Assembly: GCF_963678635.1 (NCBI RefSeq)
Contig: NW_026971356.1
Location: forward strand, 24,789-88,788
Length of the DNA: 64,000 nucleotides
Source: Symsagittifera roscoffensis
Lineage: Eukaryota; Xenacoelomorpha; Acoela; Convolutidae
Direction: 5' to 3'
The translations under genes and the position numbers were made by a program. Each line of letters begins with the position of its first letter. Position 1 is the stretch's first letter. Positions 11,827 through 23,271 of the stretch are shown here, piece by piece. The notes under the pieces were generated by a model, which saw only the letters and a program-made list of their open reading frames with translations, was not told where the DNA came from and did no database searches.

Positions 11827-14450
11827 ATCACGTTTAATTGTCCGCTAATTACCTCCGGTGCATGGGCATCGTCCATCAACTTAAAGCACCATATCTTTTT
11901 CAAGGGTGTTGTCTCTTGGATAGACGGCTCCAGATTGGTACGGACGACCGTAGCATACAGAAGTGCCATGGTCGGACGTTTCGACACTGCTATTAAGTCA
12001 AGCTCGTCTGCGGCACTATCAATTACTGTGCCCTCCTCGTCGGAGCTATTTCGGTCTCCGTCTGGGTCTTGATGCATTTCTCTTTCCAGTCAACGCTGCT
12101 TCCATTCTACTAGCAAAGAAAGAATTGCGAATTCTGAGACGTCGGAATTGGATGTAGTTTCTGACCCATTATCCTAAGTCTGAGATAGCTGAGACTTCGA
12201 GTTATCAGTTGAGCCGATGGATTCTGCATTATCGTCTTCTGCTTTGTTCGTGATATTTCTCGACTCCCCTGACAAAATTCTGTCCCTTGGTCGCTCTGAA
12301 GTCGACTTCCTGACAAAATTATGTCCCTTGTTCGCTTCGACATTGTCTCCCCGGACAAGTCATCCTGTCCGGGCCCGAAGGTGCATGACTCCCCGGAAAA
12401 TGTTTCGTCTCCGGATGAACAGTCCGAGCTCGGCTCGTACTCCTCCTTCGTGTCCGTGAACTGAACCCTTCTCGTTACACTGGATCTTACTTCAACGTTG
12501 ACCTCTTGAGCTGTCTGAGTAGCGATCGATTGTCGACACTCCACATACGAAGTCCTCAGAAGGACATCTTTCGGAATCTAACTCACTAACTGATTAACTA
12601 TCGATTTACAATCCAGTTCAACGTCCCGACTCCGAATCGCTGGTCTCTTCCCCGAATTCTGTGATTGTCAGCCCCTGCATGGTCTCCATCCGTTCATGGT
12701 CATGCCGTTCAACCTCTCTGTCAAGCAGGTCACGGAGTTTCAATATGACATCCGGTGCCACATTCACCGCCATGTTCAGTAGTGCTATGCTGTTGATACC
12801 CAGCCTGGTCAGTTCTTGTTGCACCAGGTTTGATCGAGCTAGCAAGCCCAACGAAACCGGATCACCTTTCGCCAAGAATTTTATCTCAGCAGCCGTCTCC
12901 ACGGAAAGTTCAGGGTGTCCTCGTATGGGGTGCCCAGATTTGTCAAGCCACCTGGTGAGTGGCAGTTTGTCGTAGGTATCTTTGTCTAGGAATAAAAATC
13001 CATTCCTTTTTTCTGCTTGGTTGGCTTGCTTCTCTTCCAGTCGCTCATAAATTTCTGTCTTTTTGCTGAGGCTTTCGGCATTCTGGTGTTTGTCACAGGT
13101 TCGATGCTATATGATCATATGTTATCTGTCCAGACGCACGATCCAACGACCAATGTAGCTTTGGTCATTTGAAAAGGTCTTCAGCCAGTCGAGAGGACGA
13201 TTGTCAACGCACAACTTGAAGGGAGCTCTGTGTTTTTCAACGAAAGTGATCACCGCGAACATCTCCTTTGGTGCACCGTATTTCGTTTCAATGTCGCTCA
13301 GGACTTCGCTTACGTAAGCTTTTGGTCTGAGAACAGTCCTCCCGTTCTACTACTGTTCCTGGTGAAGTATGCCTGATATCGCAACTACTGATGCATCTGT
13401 ATCTAGTATAAACATTTCCTTTTCTGTCGGCATGCCGCGGATCGGAGCCTCGCACAGTTTGCGCTTTATATTCTCAAAGGAGATCTGAGCCTCGTCAGTC
13501 CAACAGAATTTTTGACTTTATTTTGCATCAACCTCTGCATGGAATATATCTTGTCAGCAAACCCCTTGATAAATTCTCGGCAGTAGTTGGCGAATCAGAG
13601 AAAGCTAATCAATTGCGTGTCGGTCTCTGGTTGTTTCCATGTCAGAACCGCTTCAACGCTTCGGGGTCCTTTCTGACCCCATGTTTATCTACAAGGCGGC
13701 CCAGATACTTAATTGAGTCTCTCAGGATTTTGCACTTTGAAGGTTTGCACTTCAGACCAGCTTGTTTCATGCAACTAAAGACCTCGTCTAGTCTGCTTAT
13801 ATGGCCCTCCATTGTTGGTGTCGCGATGACCACGTCATCAACGTAACACAATATGAGATTGCCATACGCTTTACTTTCGTGAGTGCCTGAACCATTAATC
13901 GTTTGAAAGTAGCTGTCGCATTACATAGCCCAAACAGCATTTTTTTTCCACTGGTACAGATCCAGTTCACACGCAAAGCCTGTTTTCTCTGGATATTGTT
14001 TTCTGAGAGGCACTTGCCAGAACGCAGAGCCCAAATCGAACGTCGCGAAGAATTTTGCATCCCCTAAATTGGATATGCTCTCATCGATGCGGGGAATCGG
14101 GAATGTTTACTTTATCGTTACCGCATTCGGGTAGCGGAAATCACAACAAAAACCTAAGTTGCGCCCCTTTCTTTTTCGCCAAGACAACACCGCAAACCCA
14201 CAGGGACTTCGACGGTTCGATCATGTCGTATTCCATTAACATTTCAATCTTTTTTGTGCATGCTTCAGACTTGTGTGGGGTCATCCTTCTAGCTCCCTTC
14301 CTATGAGGTACTGAACACTCTTCTATTTCTATCTCGTGTTCTACAAAATTTCAGCAGCCTAAATCAACCTTGTGCGTCGATAAAACGTCTGCGTTCCGAT
14401 TTAACACCACTCTGAGCGAGTCTAATTCCTTATCTGTTAATTTACCTTTA
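11827..14450 (-). pseudogene. Array unit 3: long-type RT/RNase H and linker
   Basis: RT part 13116-14450. Frame 14060-13797 carries SGKKMLFGLCNATATF. Frame 13851-13642 carries CYVDDVVIATPTME and continues to the thumb start YLGRLVDKHGVRKDPEAL, so this unit keeps the region lost from units 2 and 4. Linker frames: 12902-12618 (SNLVQQELTRLGINSIALLN), 12544-12110 (acidic LSGE region) and 12077-11814 (SSDEEGTVIDSAADELDLI). Frames are split by small indels. Confidence 0.8.
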
Positions 14451-14794
14451 TCACGTTTAGAGTCTGCTAACTATCTCCGGTGCATGGGCATCGTCCATCA
14501 ACCTAAAGCTTAATATCTTTTTCAAGGGTGTTGCCTCTTGCATAGACGGCTCCAGGTTGGTACGGACGACCTTAGCATACGGAAGTGCCCTGGTCGGACG
14601 TTTCGACACTGCTTTAAATCAAGCTCGTCTGCGGAATTATCAATTACTGTGCCCTCCTCGTCGGAGCTTTATCGGTCTCGGTCTGGTTCTTGATGCATTT
14701 CTCTTTCCAGCCCAAGCTGCTTCCATTCTACTAGCAAAGAATGAATCGCAAACTCTGAGACGTCGGAATTGGATGTAGTTTCTGACCCAACATC

Positions 14795-15658
14795 CTAAGC
14801 CTGAGACAGCTGAGACTTCGAAATATCAGTTGAGCCGATGGATTCTGCATCATCGTCTTCTGCTTTGTTCGTGATGTTTCTCGACTCCCCTGACAAAATT
14901 TTGTCCCTTGGTCGATCTGAAGTCGACTCCCCGGACAAAATTCTGTCCCTTGGTCGCTTCGGCATTGTCTCCCCGGACAAGTCATCCTGTCCGGGACCAA
15001 AGATGCATGACTCCCCGGACAATGTTTCGTCTCCGGATGAACAGTCCCAGGTCGGCTCGTACTCATTCTTCGTGTTCGTGAACTGAACTCTTCTCGTTAC
15101 ACTGGATCCTAATTCAACGTTGACCTCTTGAGCTGTCTGAGTAGCGATCGATTGTAGACACTCCACATACGAAGTCCTCAGAAGGACATCTTTCGGAATC
15201 GAACTCACTAGCTGATTCACTATCGATTTACAATCTAGTTCAACATCCCGACTCCAAATCGCTATTGGTATCTTCTCCGTTTTTTCTGTGATTGTCAGCC
15301 TCTGCATGGTCTCCATCCGTTCATGGTCATGCCGTTCAATCTCTCTGTCAAGCAGGTCGCGGAGTTTCAACATGACATCCGGTGCCACATTCACCGCCAT
15401 GTTCAGTAGTGCTATGCTGTTGATACCCAGCCTGGTCAGTTCTTGTTGCACCAGGTTTGATCGAACTAGCAAATCCAACGGAACCGGATCACCTTTCGCC
15501 AAAAATTTTATCTCAGCAGCCATCTCCACGGAAAGTTCAGGGTATCCTGGTATGGGGTGCCCAGATTTGTCAAGCCACCTGGTGAGTGGCAGTTTGTCGT
15601 AGGTATCTTTGTCTAGGATCAAAAATCCATCCTTAATTTCTGCTTGGTTGGCTTGCAT
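14795..15658 (-). CDS. Linker open frame between RNase H and integrase (unit 4)
   Basis: 287 codons, the longest open frame in the array. Residues 1-60 (QAEIKDGFLILDKDTYDK, then TRWLDKSGHPIPGYPELS) lie just after the RNase H tail; a start Met inside a polyprotein is arbitrary. Residues 60-130 are helical and charged (LVQQELTRLGI, LLDREIERHDHERMETMQ). Residues 205-260 are acidic and hold LSGE at positions 213, 227, 241 and 255, a perfect 14-residue (42-bp) period. This stretch is unlike the short spacer between RNase H and integrase in ordinary Gypsy elements. No enzyme motif was found. It may be a structural or regulated spacer. Confidence 0.6.
   Translation of the reverse strand: MQANQAEIKDGFLILDKDTYDKLPLTRWLDKSGHPIPGYPELSVEMAAEIKFLAKGDPVPLDLLVRSNLVQQELTRLGINSIALLNMAVNVAPDVMLKLRDLLDREIERHDHERMETMQRLTITEKTEKIPIAIWSRDVELDCKSIVNQLVSSIPKDVLLRTSYVECLQSIATQTAQEVNVELGSSVTRRVQFTNTKNEYEPTWDCSSGDETLSGESCIFGPGQDDLSGETMPKRPRDRILSGESTSDRPRDKILSGESRNITNKAEDDDAESIGSTDISKSQLSQA
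14880..15025 (-). repeat. 42-bp coding tandem repeat (LSGE motif)
   Basis: Four copies spaced 14 residues apart: LSGESC, LSGETM, LSGEST and LSGESR. On the plus strand the unit contains ccggacaa or gacaaaattctgtccc. Copy number and integrity differ among array units: four in units 4 and 5, degraded in unit 3, one in unit 2, none in unit 1. Confidence 0.8.
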
Positions 15659-16828
15659 CTCTTCCTGTCGCTCATAAATTTCGGTCTTTTTGCTGGGGCT
15701 TTCGGCATTCTGGTGTTTGTCACGGGTTCGATGCTATATGATCATATGTTATCTGTCCAGACGCACGATCCAACGACCAATGTAGCTTTGGTCCATTGAA
15801 TAGGTCTTCAGCCAGTCGGGAGGACGATTGTCAACTCACAACTTGAAGGGAGCACTCCCTAAGTAGGCTCTGTATTTTTCAACGAAAATGATCACCGCAA
15901 ACATCTCCGCCTTTGGTGCACTGAATTTCATTTCAGTACTTAGGACTCTGCTTCCGTAAGCGATTGGTCTGAGAACAGTCCTCCCGTTCCACTCCCGTTC
16001 CTGGTGGAGTATGCCTGATATCGCAACTACTGATGCATCTGTATCTAGTATAAACATTTCCTTTTCTGTCGGCATGCCGAGGACCGGAGCCTCGTCAGTC
16101 CAGCTCTTTGAAGGTTTGCACTTCAGACCAGCTTGTTTCATGCAACTAAAGATCTCGTCTAGTCTCTTTATATGGTCCTCCAGCGTTGGTGTCGCCATGA
16201 CCACGTAATCAACGTAACACTTAATGAGATTGCCATACTCTCTACTTTCGTGAGTGCCTGAACCATTAATCGTTGGAAAGTAAACATCGCATTAAATAGC
16301 CCAAACGGCATTCTTTTCCAGTGGTACAGCCCCAGTTCACATGCAAAGCCTGTTTTCACTCAATCTTGTTTTCTGAGGGGCACTTGCCAGAACGCAGAGC
16401 CCAAATCCAACGTCGTGAAGAATTTCGCATCCCCTAAATTGGATAGCTCTCATCGATGCGGGGAACTGGCTATGTGTCCTTTATCGTTACTGCAATTCAG
16501 GTAGCAGAAATCACAACAAAACCTAAGTTGCTCCCCTTCTTTTCGCCATGACCACGCCGCAAGCCCGCGGGGACTCCGACGGTTCGATCATGTCGTATTC
16601 CATTTACATTTCAATCATTTTTGTGCATGCATCAGACTTGTGTTGGGTCATCCTCCTAGCTCTCTTCCTATGAGGTACTGAACCCTCTACTATTTCTATC
16701 TCGTTTTCTACAAAATTGCAGCAGCCTAAATCAACCTTGTGCGTCGATAAAACGTCCGCGTTTCAACTTAACACCAATTTAACACCCTCTGAGCGATTCT
16801 AATTCCTTAACTGTTAATTTGCCTTTAT

Positions 16829-19445
16829 CACGTTTTATTGTCCGCTAATTACCTCCGGTGCATGGACATCGTCCATCAACTTAAAGCACGATATCTTTTT
16901 CAAGGGTTTTGTCTCTTGCATAGACGACTCCAGATTGGTACGGACGACCGTAGCATACAGAAGTGACATGGTCGGACGTTTCGACACTGCTATTAAGTCA
17001 AGCTCGTCTGCGGCGCTATCAATTACTGTGCCCTCCTCGTCGGAGCTATATCGGTCTCGGTCTGGGTCTTGATGCATTTCTCCTTCCAGCCCACGCTGCT
17101 TCCATTCTACTAGCAAAGAAAGAATCGCGAATTCTGAGACGTCGGAATTGGATGTAGTTTCTGACCCATTATCCTAAGGCTGAGACAGCTGAGACTTCGA
17201 GTTACCAGTTGAGCCGATGGATTCTGCATTATCGTCTTCTGCTTTGTTCGTGATGTTTCTCGACTCCCCTGGCAAAATTCTGTCCCTTGGTCGCTCTGAA
17301 GTCGACTCCCCGGACAAAATTATGTCCCTTGTTCGCTTCGACATTGTCTCCCCGGACAATTCATCCTGTCCGGGCCCGAAGGTGCATGACTCCCCGGACA
17401 ATGTTTCGTCTCCGGATGAAGAGTCCGAGCTCGGCTCGTACTCCTCCTTCGTGTCCGTGATTTGAACCCTTCTCGTTACACTGGATCTTAATTCAACGTT
17501 GACCTCTTGAGCTGTCTGAGTAGCAATCGATTGTCGACACTCCACGTACGAAGTCCTCAGAAGGACATCTTTCGGAATCTAACTCACTAACTGATTAACT
17601 ATCGATTTACAATCCAGTTCAATGTCCCGACTCCGAATCGCTACTGGTCTCTTCCCCGAATTCTGTGATTGTCAGCCCCTGCATGGTCTCCATCCATTCA
17701 TGGTCATGACGTTCAACCTCTCTGTCAAGCAGGTCACGGAGTTTCAACATGACATCCGGTGCCACATTCACCGTCTTGTTCAGTAGTGCTATGATGTTGA
17801 TACCCAGCCTGGTCAGTTCTTGTTGCACCAGGTTTGATCGAGCTAGCAAATCCAACGAAACCGGATCACCTTTCTTTATCTCAGCAGCCGTCTCCACGGA
17901 AAGTTGAGGGTGTCCTCGTATGGGGTGCCCAGATTTGTCAAGCCACATGGTGAGTGGCAGTTTGTAGTAGGTATCTCTGTCTAGGAATAAAAATCCATCC
18001 TTAATTTCTGCTTGGTTGGCTTGCTTCTCTTCCAGTCGCTCATAAATTTCTGTCTTTTTGCTGAGGCCTTCGGCATTCTGGTGTTTGTCACGGGTTCGAT
18101 GCTATATGGTCATATGTTATCTGTCCAGACGCACGATCCAACGACCAATGTAGCTTTGGTCATTTGAATAGGTCTTCAGCCAGTCGAGAGGACGATTGTC
18201 AACGCACAACTTGAAGGGAGCTCTGTGTTTTTCAACGAAAGTGATCACCGCGAACATCTCCTTTGGTGCACCGTATTTCGTTTCAATGTCGCTCAGGACT
18301 CTGCTTCCGTAAGCTATTGGTCTGAGAACAGTCCTCCCGTTCTACTACTGTTCCTGGTGAAGTATGCCTGATATCGCAACTACTGATGCATCTGTATCTA
18401 GTATAAACATTTCCTTTTCTGTCGGCATGCCGCGGATCGGAGCCTCGCACAGTTTGCGCTTTATATTCTCAAAGGAGATCTGAGCCTCGTCAGTCCAGCA
18501 GAATTTTTGACTTTATTTTGCATCAACCTCTGCATGGAATATATCTTGTCAGCAAACCCCTTGATAAATTCTCGGCAGTAGTTGGCGAATCAGAGAAAGC
18601 TAATCAATTGCGTGTCGGTCTTTGGTTGTTTCCATGTCAGAACCGCTTCAACACTTCGGGGTCCTTTCTGACCCCATGTTTATCTACAAGGCGGCCCAGA
18701 TACTTAATTGAGTCTCTCAGGATTTTGCACTTTGAAGGTTTGCACTTCAGACCAGCTTGTTTCATGCAACTAAAGACCTCGTCTAGTCTGCTTATATGGT
18801 CCTCCATTGTTGGTGTCGCGATGACCACGTCATCAACGTAACACAATATGAGATTGCCATACGCTTTACTTTCGTGATTGCCTGAACCATTAATCGTTGG
18901 AAAGTAGCTGTCGCATTACATAGCCCAAACAGCATTTTTTTTCCACTGGTACAGATCCAGTTCACACGCAAAGCCTGTTTTCTCTGGATATTGTTTTCTG
19001 AGGGGCACTTGCCAGAACGCAGAGCCCAAATCGAACGTCGCGAAGAATTTTGCATCCCCTAAATTGGATATGCTCTCATCGATATGGGGGAATCGGGTAT
19101 GTTTACTTTATTGTTACCGCATTCGGGTAGCGGAAATCACAACAAAACCTAAGTTGCGCCCCTTTCTTTTTCGCCAAGACAACGCCGCAAACCCACGGGG
19201 ACTTCGACGGTTCGATCATGTCGTATTCCTTTAACATTTCGGTCTCTTTTGTGCATGCTTCAGACTTGCGTGGGGTCATCCTCCTAGCTCTCTTCCTATG
19301 AGGTACTGAACCCTCTTCTACTTCTATCTCGTGTTCTACAAATTTGCAGCACCTAAATCAACCTTGTGCGTCAAAAAAACGTCTGCCTGCGTTCCGATTT
19401 AACAACGCTCTGAGCGAGTCAAAGTCCTTATCTGTTGATTTGCTT
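16829..19445 (-). pseudogene. Array unit 5: long-type RT/RNase H and linker
   Basis: Near-identical to unit 3 at an offset of 4995-5000 bp. Frame 18846-18637 carries CYVDDVVIATPTMED and the thumb start. Frame 19055-18792 carries SGKKMLFGLCNATATFQRL. Linker frames: 17948-17619, 17545-17174 (SSSGDETLSGESC) and 17116-16835. At its right end, near 19440, the sequence leaves the unit and continues upstream into protease-RT linker sequence, so this is the 5' end of the original pol. Confidence 0.8.
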
Positions 19446-20355
19446 TTCAAGCGATCTATCTCAAGTAGGACTGGTTTGTTCGATGCTACTTCTCTTTCTG
19501 TTGGCTTCTCAGGAAAATTTCAGTTACTAGACAGCCCATCATCTGTCTCTGATTTCATTGCGAACAACTTTGTAGATGGTACCAATTCATTTATCCTCTT
19601 TAATATGCATTCTTGCATAGCATGTAAAGGGCATTAAATCACTTCATTTTTCTTGAAATTCTGCACACTCCGATACTCTCTGCTCAGAGGCAATGTGTAG
19701 CCAAGTTTCTTGCTTCTTTGTATTGTCACCTTTGTTGTCACCCTTGCTGCGTGTGAGTGAGTGAGAAGCTTTTTCCTAAAATAGCTGAGCTTTTACTGTT
19801 TGGATTGGGAACCAGACACACCTGTCTGTAGTTGCTCAGGCCGTTCAGTTTCCTCATCCTAAATGTCGCTATAACAGCCTGATGTGGTTTTAACCTAACC
19901 TTCCAATCTAGGAAAATTGGCACTTTTGCTTGGTTAATCACGATTTTATTAATTGGTTTCTTTTCACACTTCCTCTCAGCGTCCTTGATTTTTATCAAGC
20001 CGTCGTTGAGGTCAATCGTGGCATCAAAATTGCGCACAAAATCGCGTACTAGGATGAACTGGTCGAACTGGTCGAACAAGATTCTCGACGATCAGAAAAC
20101 TCATCCAGAGACGTCTCCCTCCTAGCTGCAACAAGATGATAGGGGTCCTTCCGGTCACGTATATTGCACCCTGATTAGCCGCTGCCGGTCTGATGTTAAC
20201 GGAATCAGTTCCGACCTATCAAAACCCATGTCGGTCCAAGTGCTTGAAGGCTTGACAGTGATCATTGCTCCGGTGTCTAATAGTCCTTTCACGGAGAGTT
20301 GTCTACCCTGTACGTCCAGAACACAGCCTATGTGGACTGGGTCTTGTTCGAGCAT
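19446..20355 (-). pseudogene. Aspartic protease of element B and leader to RT
   Basis: Frame 20355-20155 carries the active-site motif LLDTGAMITV (D27-T28-G29-A30), the retropepsin signature. It would cut the Gag-Pol polyprotein as a homodimer. A TGA at 20155-20157 breaks the frame. The C-terminal end of the fold appears in frame 20079-19738 as ILVRDFVRNFDATID (compare the GRD/GxD end of retropepsins), with Gly changed to Val. Downstream, to 19446, is a hydrophilic stretch that leads into RT (SSKTTDKDFDSL-like, frames broken). Confidence 0.75.
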
Positions 20356-20359
20356 GGCG

Positions 20360-21338
20360 TTTGTCCGATTCGCCGGACCTTAAGCTCTTCTCCAACAATG
20401 TAGATCTGGACTACCTGGTCACCTGCAACGGTCAAGTGAGCTTTAGTGTAAATAATTTTGCCATCATGAGAATTGGGTATGGGCCATAAACCTCATCTAT
20501 TTACATTAGTCTAGGACCACCTATTGTTAGTAAAGCTCTCACTGCCCTGGAATCCAGTTTGGGGTCTTTCTGTCTAAGGTAGTCCGCGTGGATGTCCAGG
20601 TGTACTGCCGTGATCTCGGAAGGCTCCCTCAAGATCTTCACCACCTGATGGTTCGCGACCAATATAGTCGACATTGTTTTTGTGCCCTCTCTTGCCATGC
20701 TGAAGGTCTTTCCCGAGATGACATTCTTGTTTAGACCCTGCTTCCTGGGTTCCTTTGATGTCTTCTTCTTTCGTCTCTTTTCCTGGAATGTCAAGTTTCT
20801 CGGGCAGCTGTGTTCTCTAAATCTGACCTTACCCACTGTTCAAACTCTTTGGTGGCCATTTCTTGCTGAACATTCTGTAATGCAGTCCCTACCGCTAGGC
20901 CATATTCCACTTTGAGCGCACCGGCTGACTCTGCCTCCAGGTTCGAGGCAATCGCCTCATCAGGTAAGGTCTTTGCTTTCTCGGCCGTGAATGTGCCTGC
21001 TGTCACTTCTTTCTTCTGCGATTCGGCCTCATTCATTAGGCGGGCTTGACTAGCCTTGACCCCTGAAAGCGCCTCTTCATGGCGGGGATGCTTCGCGTCC
21101 ACTACTGCATCCCAGAAGTGAGTGCAATCCGATTTGAAATGTCCTCCAAATTACAGAAGAAGCATCTCGGTCCATATTTCATTATGAGCCATCTTACATA
21201 CTCTTCGTGGTCCTCGTCAGTTGCATCAACGTCGTCAAGAAAGTAGCCTGTCGCCTCCATATTTTGTTTGTAAGTAGAATAGGCTGAAACATGGTGTCCC
21301 ATCGAACCACAATTTGCACATGACCTCCTCTTATCCAA
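20360..21338 (-). pseudogene. Nucleocapsid and gag C-terminus of element B
   Basis: Frame 21338-21102 starts at the first CCHC knuckle, CANCGSMGHHVSAY, in which the last Cys is Tyr. After an acidic stretch (DDVDATDEDHEEYV) the second knuckle starts CFFCNLE, but a one-base indel near 21145 moves its His and last Cys into the frame 21102-20791 (DAKHPRHEEALSGVKASQ). Frame 20836-20501 (HLDIHADYLRQKDPKLDSRA) leads towards protease. The paired knuckles with a charged insert match gag of element D. Confidence 0.75.
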
Positions 21339-21778
21339 GTCGTCACGAGGTCTATAACAACGAACGTGCCGATATTTGTTCCCTTGTAGTTGCCGTATTT
21401 GCTGTATCGATTTTTCGCTTTTGGTTTTATGAGCAAGTATTCACGCGACTTCATGTGCAAACCATTGGACGTGGGCACTTGATCCAGCGAGAGGATGAAG
21501 TGTGTGGCCAACATGGTTTTTAGCTCATCAGTTTTTACTCCATCCATGAATTTAGAGGTGATGGCCAAGTTCCGCTCTGATATCTTCTCATCAGGGTTTC
21601 TTCTCCTTCTGAGTAACTCGAGATCATCCAAAAACTTGTCTATGGATTCGTCATCTCTTTGAAGCCTCTTCTCAAATTTCACCATAGCTTGACGCCCCTG
21701 TACACCCAATCCGAAGCGGTTCAGCAAGATGTCAAAAATTTTGCGAGCGCTGTCCTGTTCATTAGTCATTTTTGCCAT
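21194..21778 (-). pseudogene. Capsid region of element B gag
   Basis: Frame of 194 codons. The stretches ARKIFDILLNRFGLGVQG, MVKFEKRLQRDDESIDKFLDDLE and ISERNLAITSKFMDGVKTDEL are helical. They align well with the capsid of element D (57290-57556), for example in QRDDESID.FLDDLE and F.DGVK.D.L. A Gypsy gag capsid builds the cytoplasmic particle. The frame overlaps the knuckle frame at its 3' end because of a frameshift. Confidence 0.8.
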
Positions 21779-22056
21779 TACATATTTTAGGGCCGTGCCC
21801 TCTAGGTTGCTTGTCAGTGCGCTGCATTCCTGTATCTTGGAGAGACACTCTTACTCAAAATGTAACATCATCATCTCTTACCAGGTATCGATGCAGCCAT
21901 CTGATTCGTCCTTGTATGACTTCGCCTTTTTGAGCTTCCTTCTTGACTGCTCTCCTCTCTCGGTTGACTTCGAGAGTTTGGTAAAGATTGTTTCGAGAGA
22001 TCTATTCAAAGGCTCAAACATCGAAGCGTACAACGTGGTGTCCTGTGAGATGGTAG

Positions 22057-23271
22057 TCAGATCTGGAACCGATCTAACTTGGGGCAGGGTCTCTTACTAT
22101 GGTTAGACTCAAAGCTGGTTTTAGTTTTCGGCTGAGCCCCTGCATGACCGCGGGCTCCGCCTCCGTCATTTGTTTGGCATGAGTCACCCGCTGGAGCGTG
22201 ACTATTCTCCCGGTTGCCCAAGATCTCATCAAGCTTCAGCATCATAAGGTCAGCTTTGGCATCTAACCTCTTCTCCAGGCTAGTCATCGTGTGAGCGTAA
22301 ACGTTTTCGTGATCGTTCAAAAATTGCTAGATCTCTCTCGTCATTGTAACGTCTCTTTCATGTGACACTTGGTCGCCAGCGCCAAGCTTTCCGCCAGGCA
22401 TTGATCAGTGTTCCGAATCAGCAGGACCTGATCATTTCTCGCTTTCGACTTCTCGTCGGCCAGCTCGTCTCTCAGTTTTCATTGGCCTTTTTGTGCCCTT
22501 TCTTCAGCTCGATCCATTCTCTTTGTCATATCATGTCGGAGTTCTTCAAGGCCTGTCTTTACACGGGCAAACATGTGACTCAAGTCGCTAGCCGTTCCCG
22601 GCCCTGGGGTAAGACCAAGAGACGATAATGTCAATTGAGGTTGCAGCCTGGTACTCGAAGATGCACCACCCTTCTGTGTGCCTATCGATATCACCAGCCT
22701 GTCGTCTTTCGACGACGCTCCCATCGTTATACCGTCCAACTTTGGTCTAGTTGACAAGTCAGACAACGCTTTCTTGTTCTTCTCCTGTCTCGGGCTAGGT
22801 GTGAAAACCATGTCCGAGTGCATCAGCCCCGGAAAGTCATATCCAGAGGACAATCCATCAGTTCGGAGCGACATCATGCGTTCATCGTACATCGTCTTGA
22901 AGCTTCTTTTCGCTTTTGAAGTTGGTTGCTTTTCCCTCGGATTTATGCCTGACATCGTCGAATTCTTGCTCTAAAGAGGACTGCTCTTTTCTCCGACTAC
23001 TGATCTTGGTCTCGGACTTCGAGGTTACCTTAAACAAGAAATCCTCTCGTACTCCGACCTCGGAACGCTCCAAGGTCTCTTGAGTTTCCTCGGTTTCTTC
23101 CGGCTTAAGTTCCTCGCCAGGTTCTTCCGGGTCCTCGTGATGGTGGTGGTCGGGTCGGATTAGTGTCTGCTCTTCTTCCTCGAAAGGATCAGTTGGCGTC
23201 ACGTAAGCCGCCCCGGCCTCGGTGTCCTGCTCTTCAACACCATCTCGATTCTTCTCACTTCTTAGTTTCAT
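22057..23271 (-). pseudogene. N-terminal part of element B gag
   Basis: Frames 23271-22882, 22955-22479 and 22320-22057. The first has an ATG at 23271 and is rich in Glu/Pro, with a HHHH run (DHHHHEDPEEPGEELKPEE). The second (SGINPREKQPTSKAKRSF) is basic and then Ser-rich. The third has a helical segment, TSLEKRLDAKADLMMLKLDE, of likely coiled-coil character. No recognised domain. An acidic then coiled N-terminus before the capsid also occurs in element D. The start at 23271 is the first ATG after a leader of about 670 bases from the TATA box. Confidence 0.65.

Larger units (their letters stand above)
14451..16828 (-). pseudogene. Array unit 4: deleted RT/RNase H and full linker
   Basis: Near-copy of unit 2. 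Frames 16359-16168 and 16204-15836 hold the RT palm and the fused RNase H. They share the same KPSK-SWTDEAP deletion, so the deletion came before the duplication. The YVDD site is changed: the codon run before VVMATP contains a stop. The linker frame 15658-14795 is intact for 287 codons and is described separately. Confidence 0.8.
7593..19445 (-). repeat. Five-unit tandem array of the RT-RNase H-linker segment
   Basis: The landmark catatgttatctgtccagac occurs near 8281, 10739, 13116, 15745 and 18112. Unit joins lie at about 9610, 11826, 14450 and 16828. There the sequence before integrase (peptide QLNVIK) is joined directly to the sequence before RT (peptide KGKLT.KELESLR). Unit lengths are about 2018, 2216, 2624, 2378 and 2617 bp. 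The RT part alternates 1.33, 1.09, 1.33, 1.08 and 1.33 kb. Units 3 and 5 are near-identical, as are 2 and 4, offset by about 5.0 kb, so the array is a dimeric higher-order repeat. Only unit 1 runs on into integrase, and only unit 5 is preceded by protease. Confidence 0.9.

Noticed and set aside
7593-19445. CRISPR-like array
   Set aside because: The repeats are kilobase-long retrotransposon segments in an animal-type genome, with no short repeat-spacer pattern.
9718-19637. Plus-strand frames in the array (for example the Arg/Leu-rich 73-codon frames at 9718 and 14557)
   Set aside because: They are opposite-strand shadows of the linker and RT coding and recur with the tandem units.
23110-23170. 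His-rich run in gag B as a metal-binding domain
   Set aside because: It is a short CAC/CAT codon run within a low-complexity acidic stretch; no paired metal-binding pattern.
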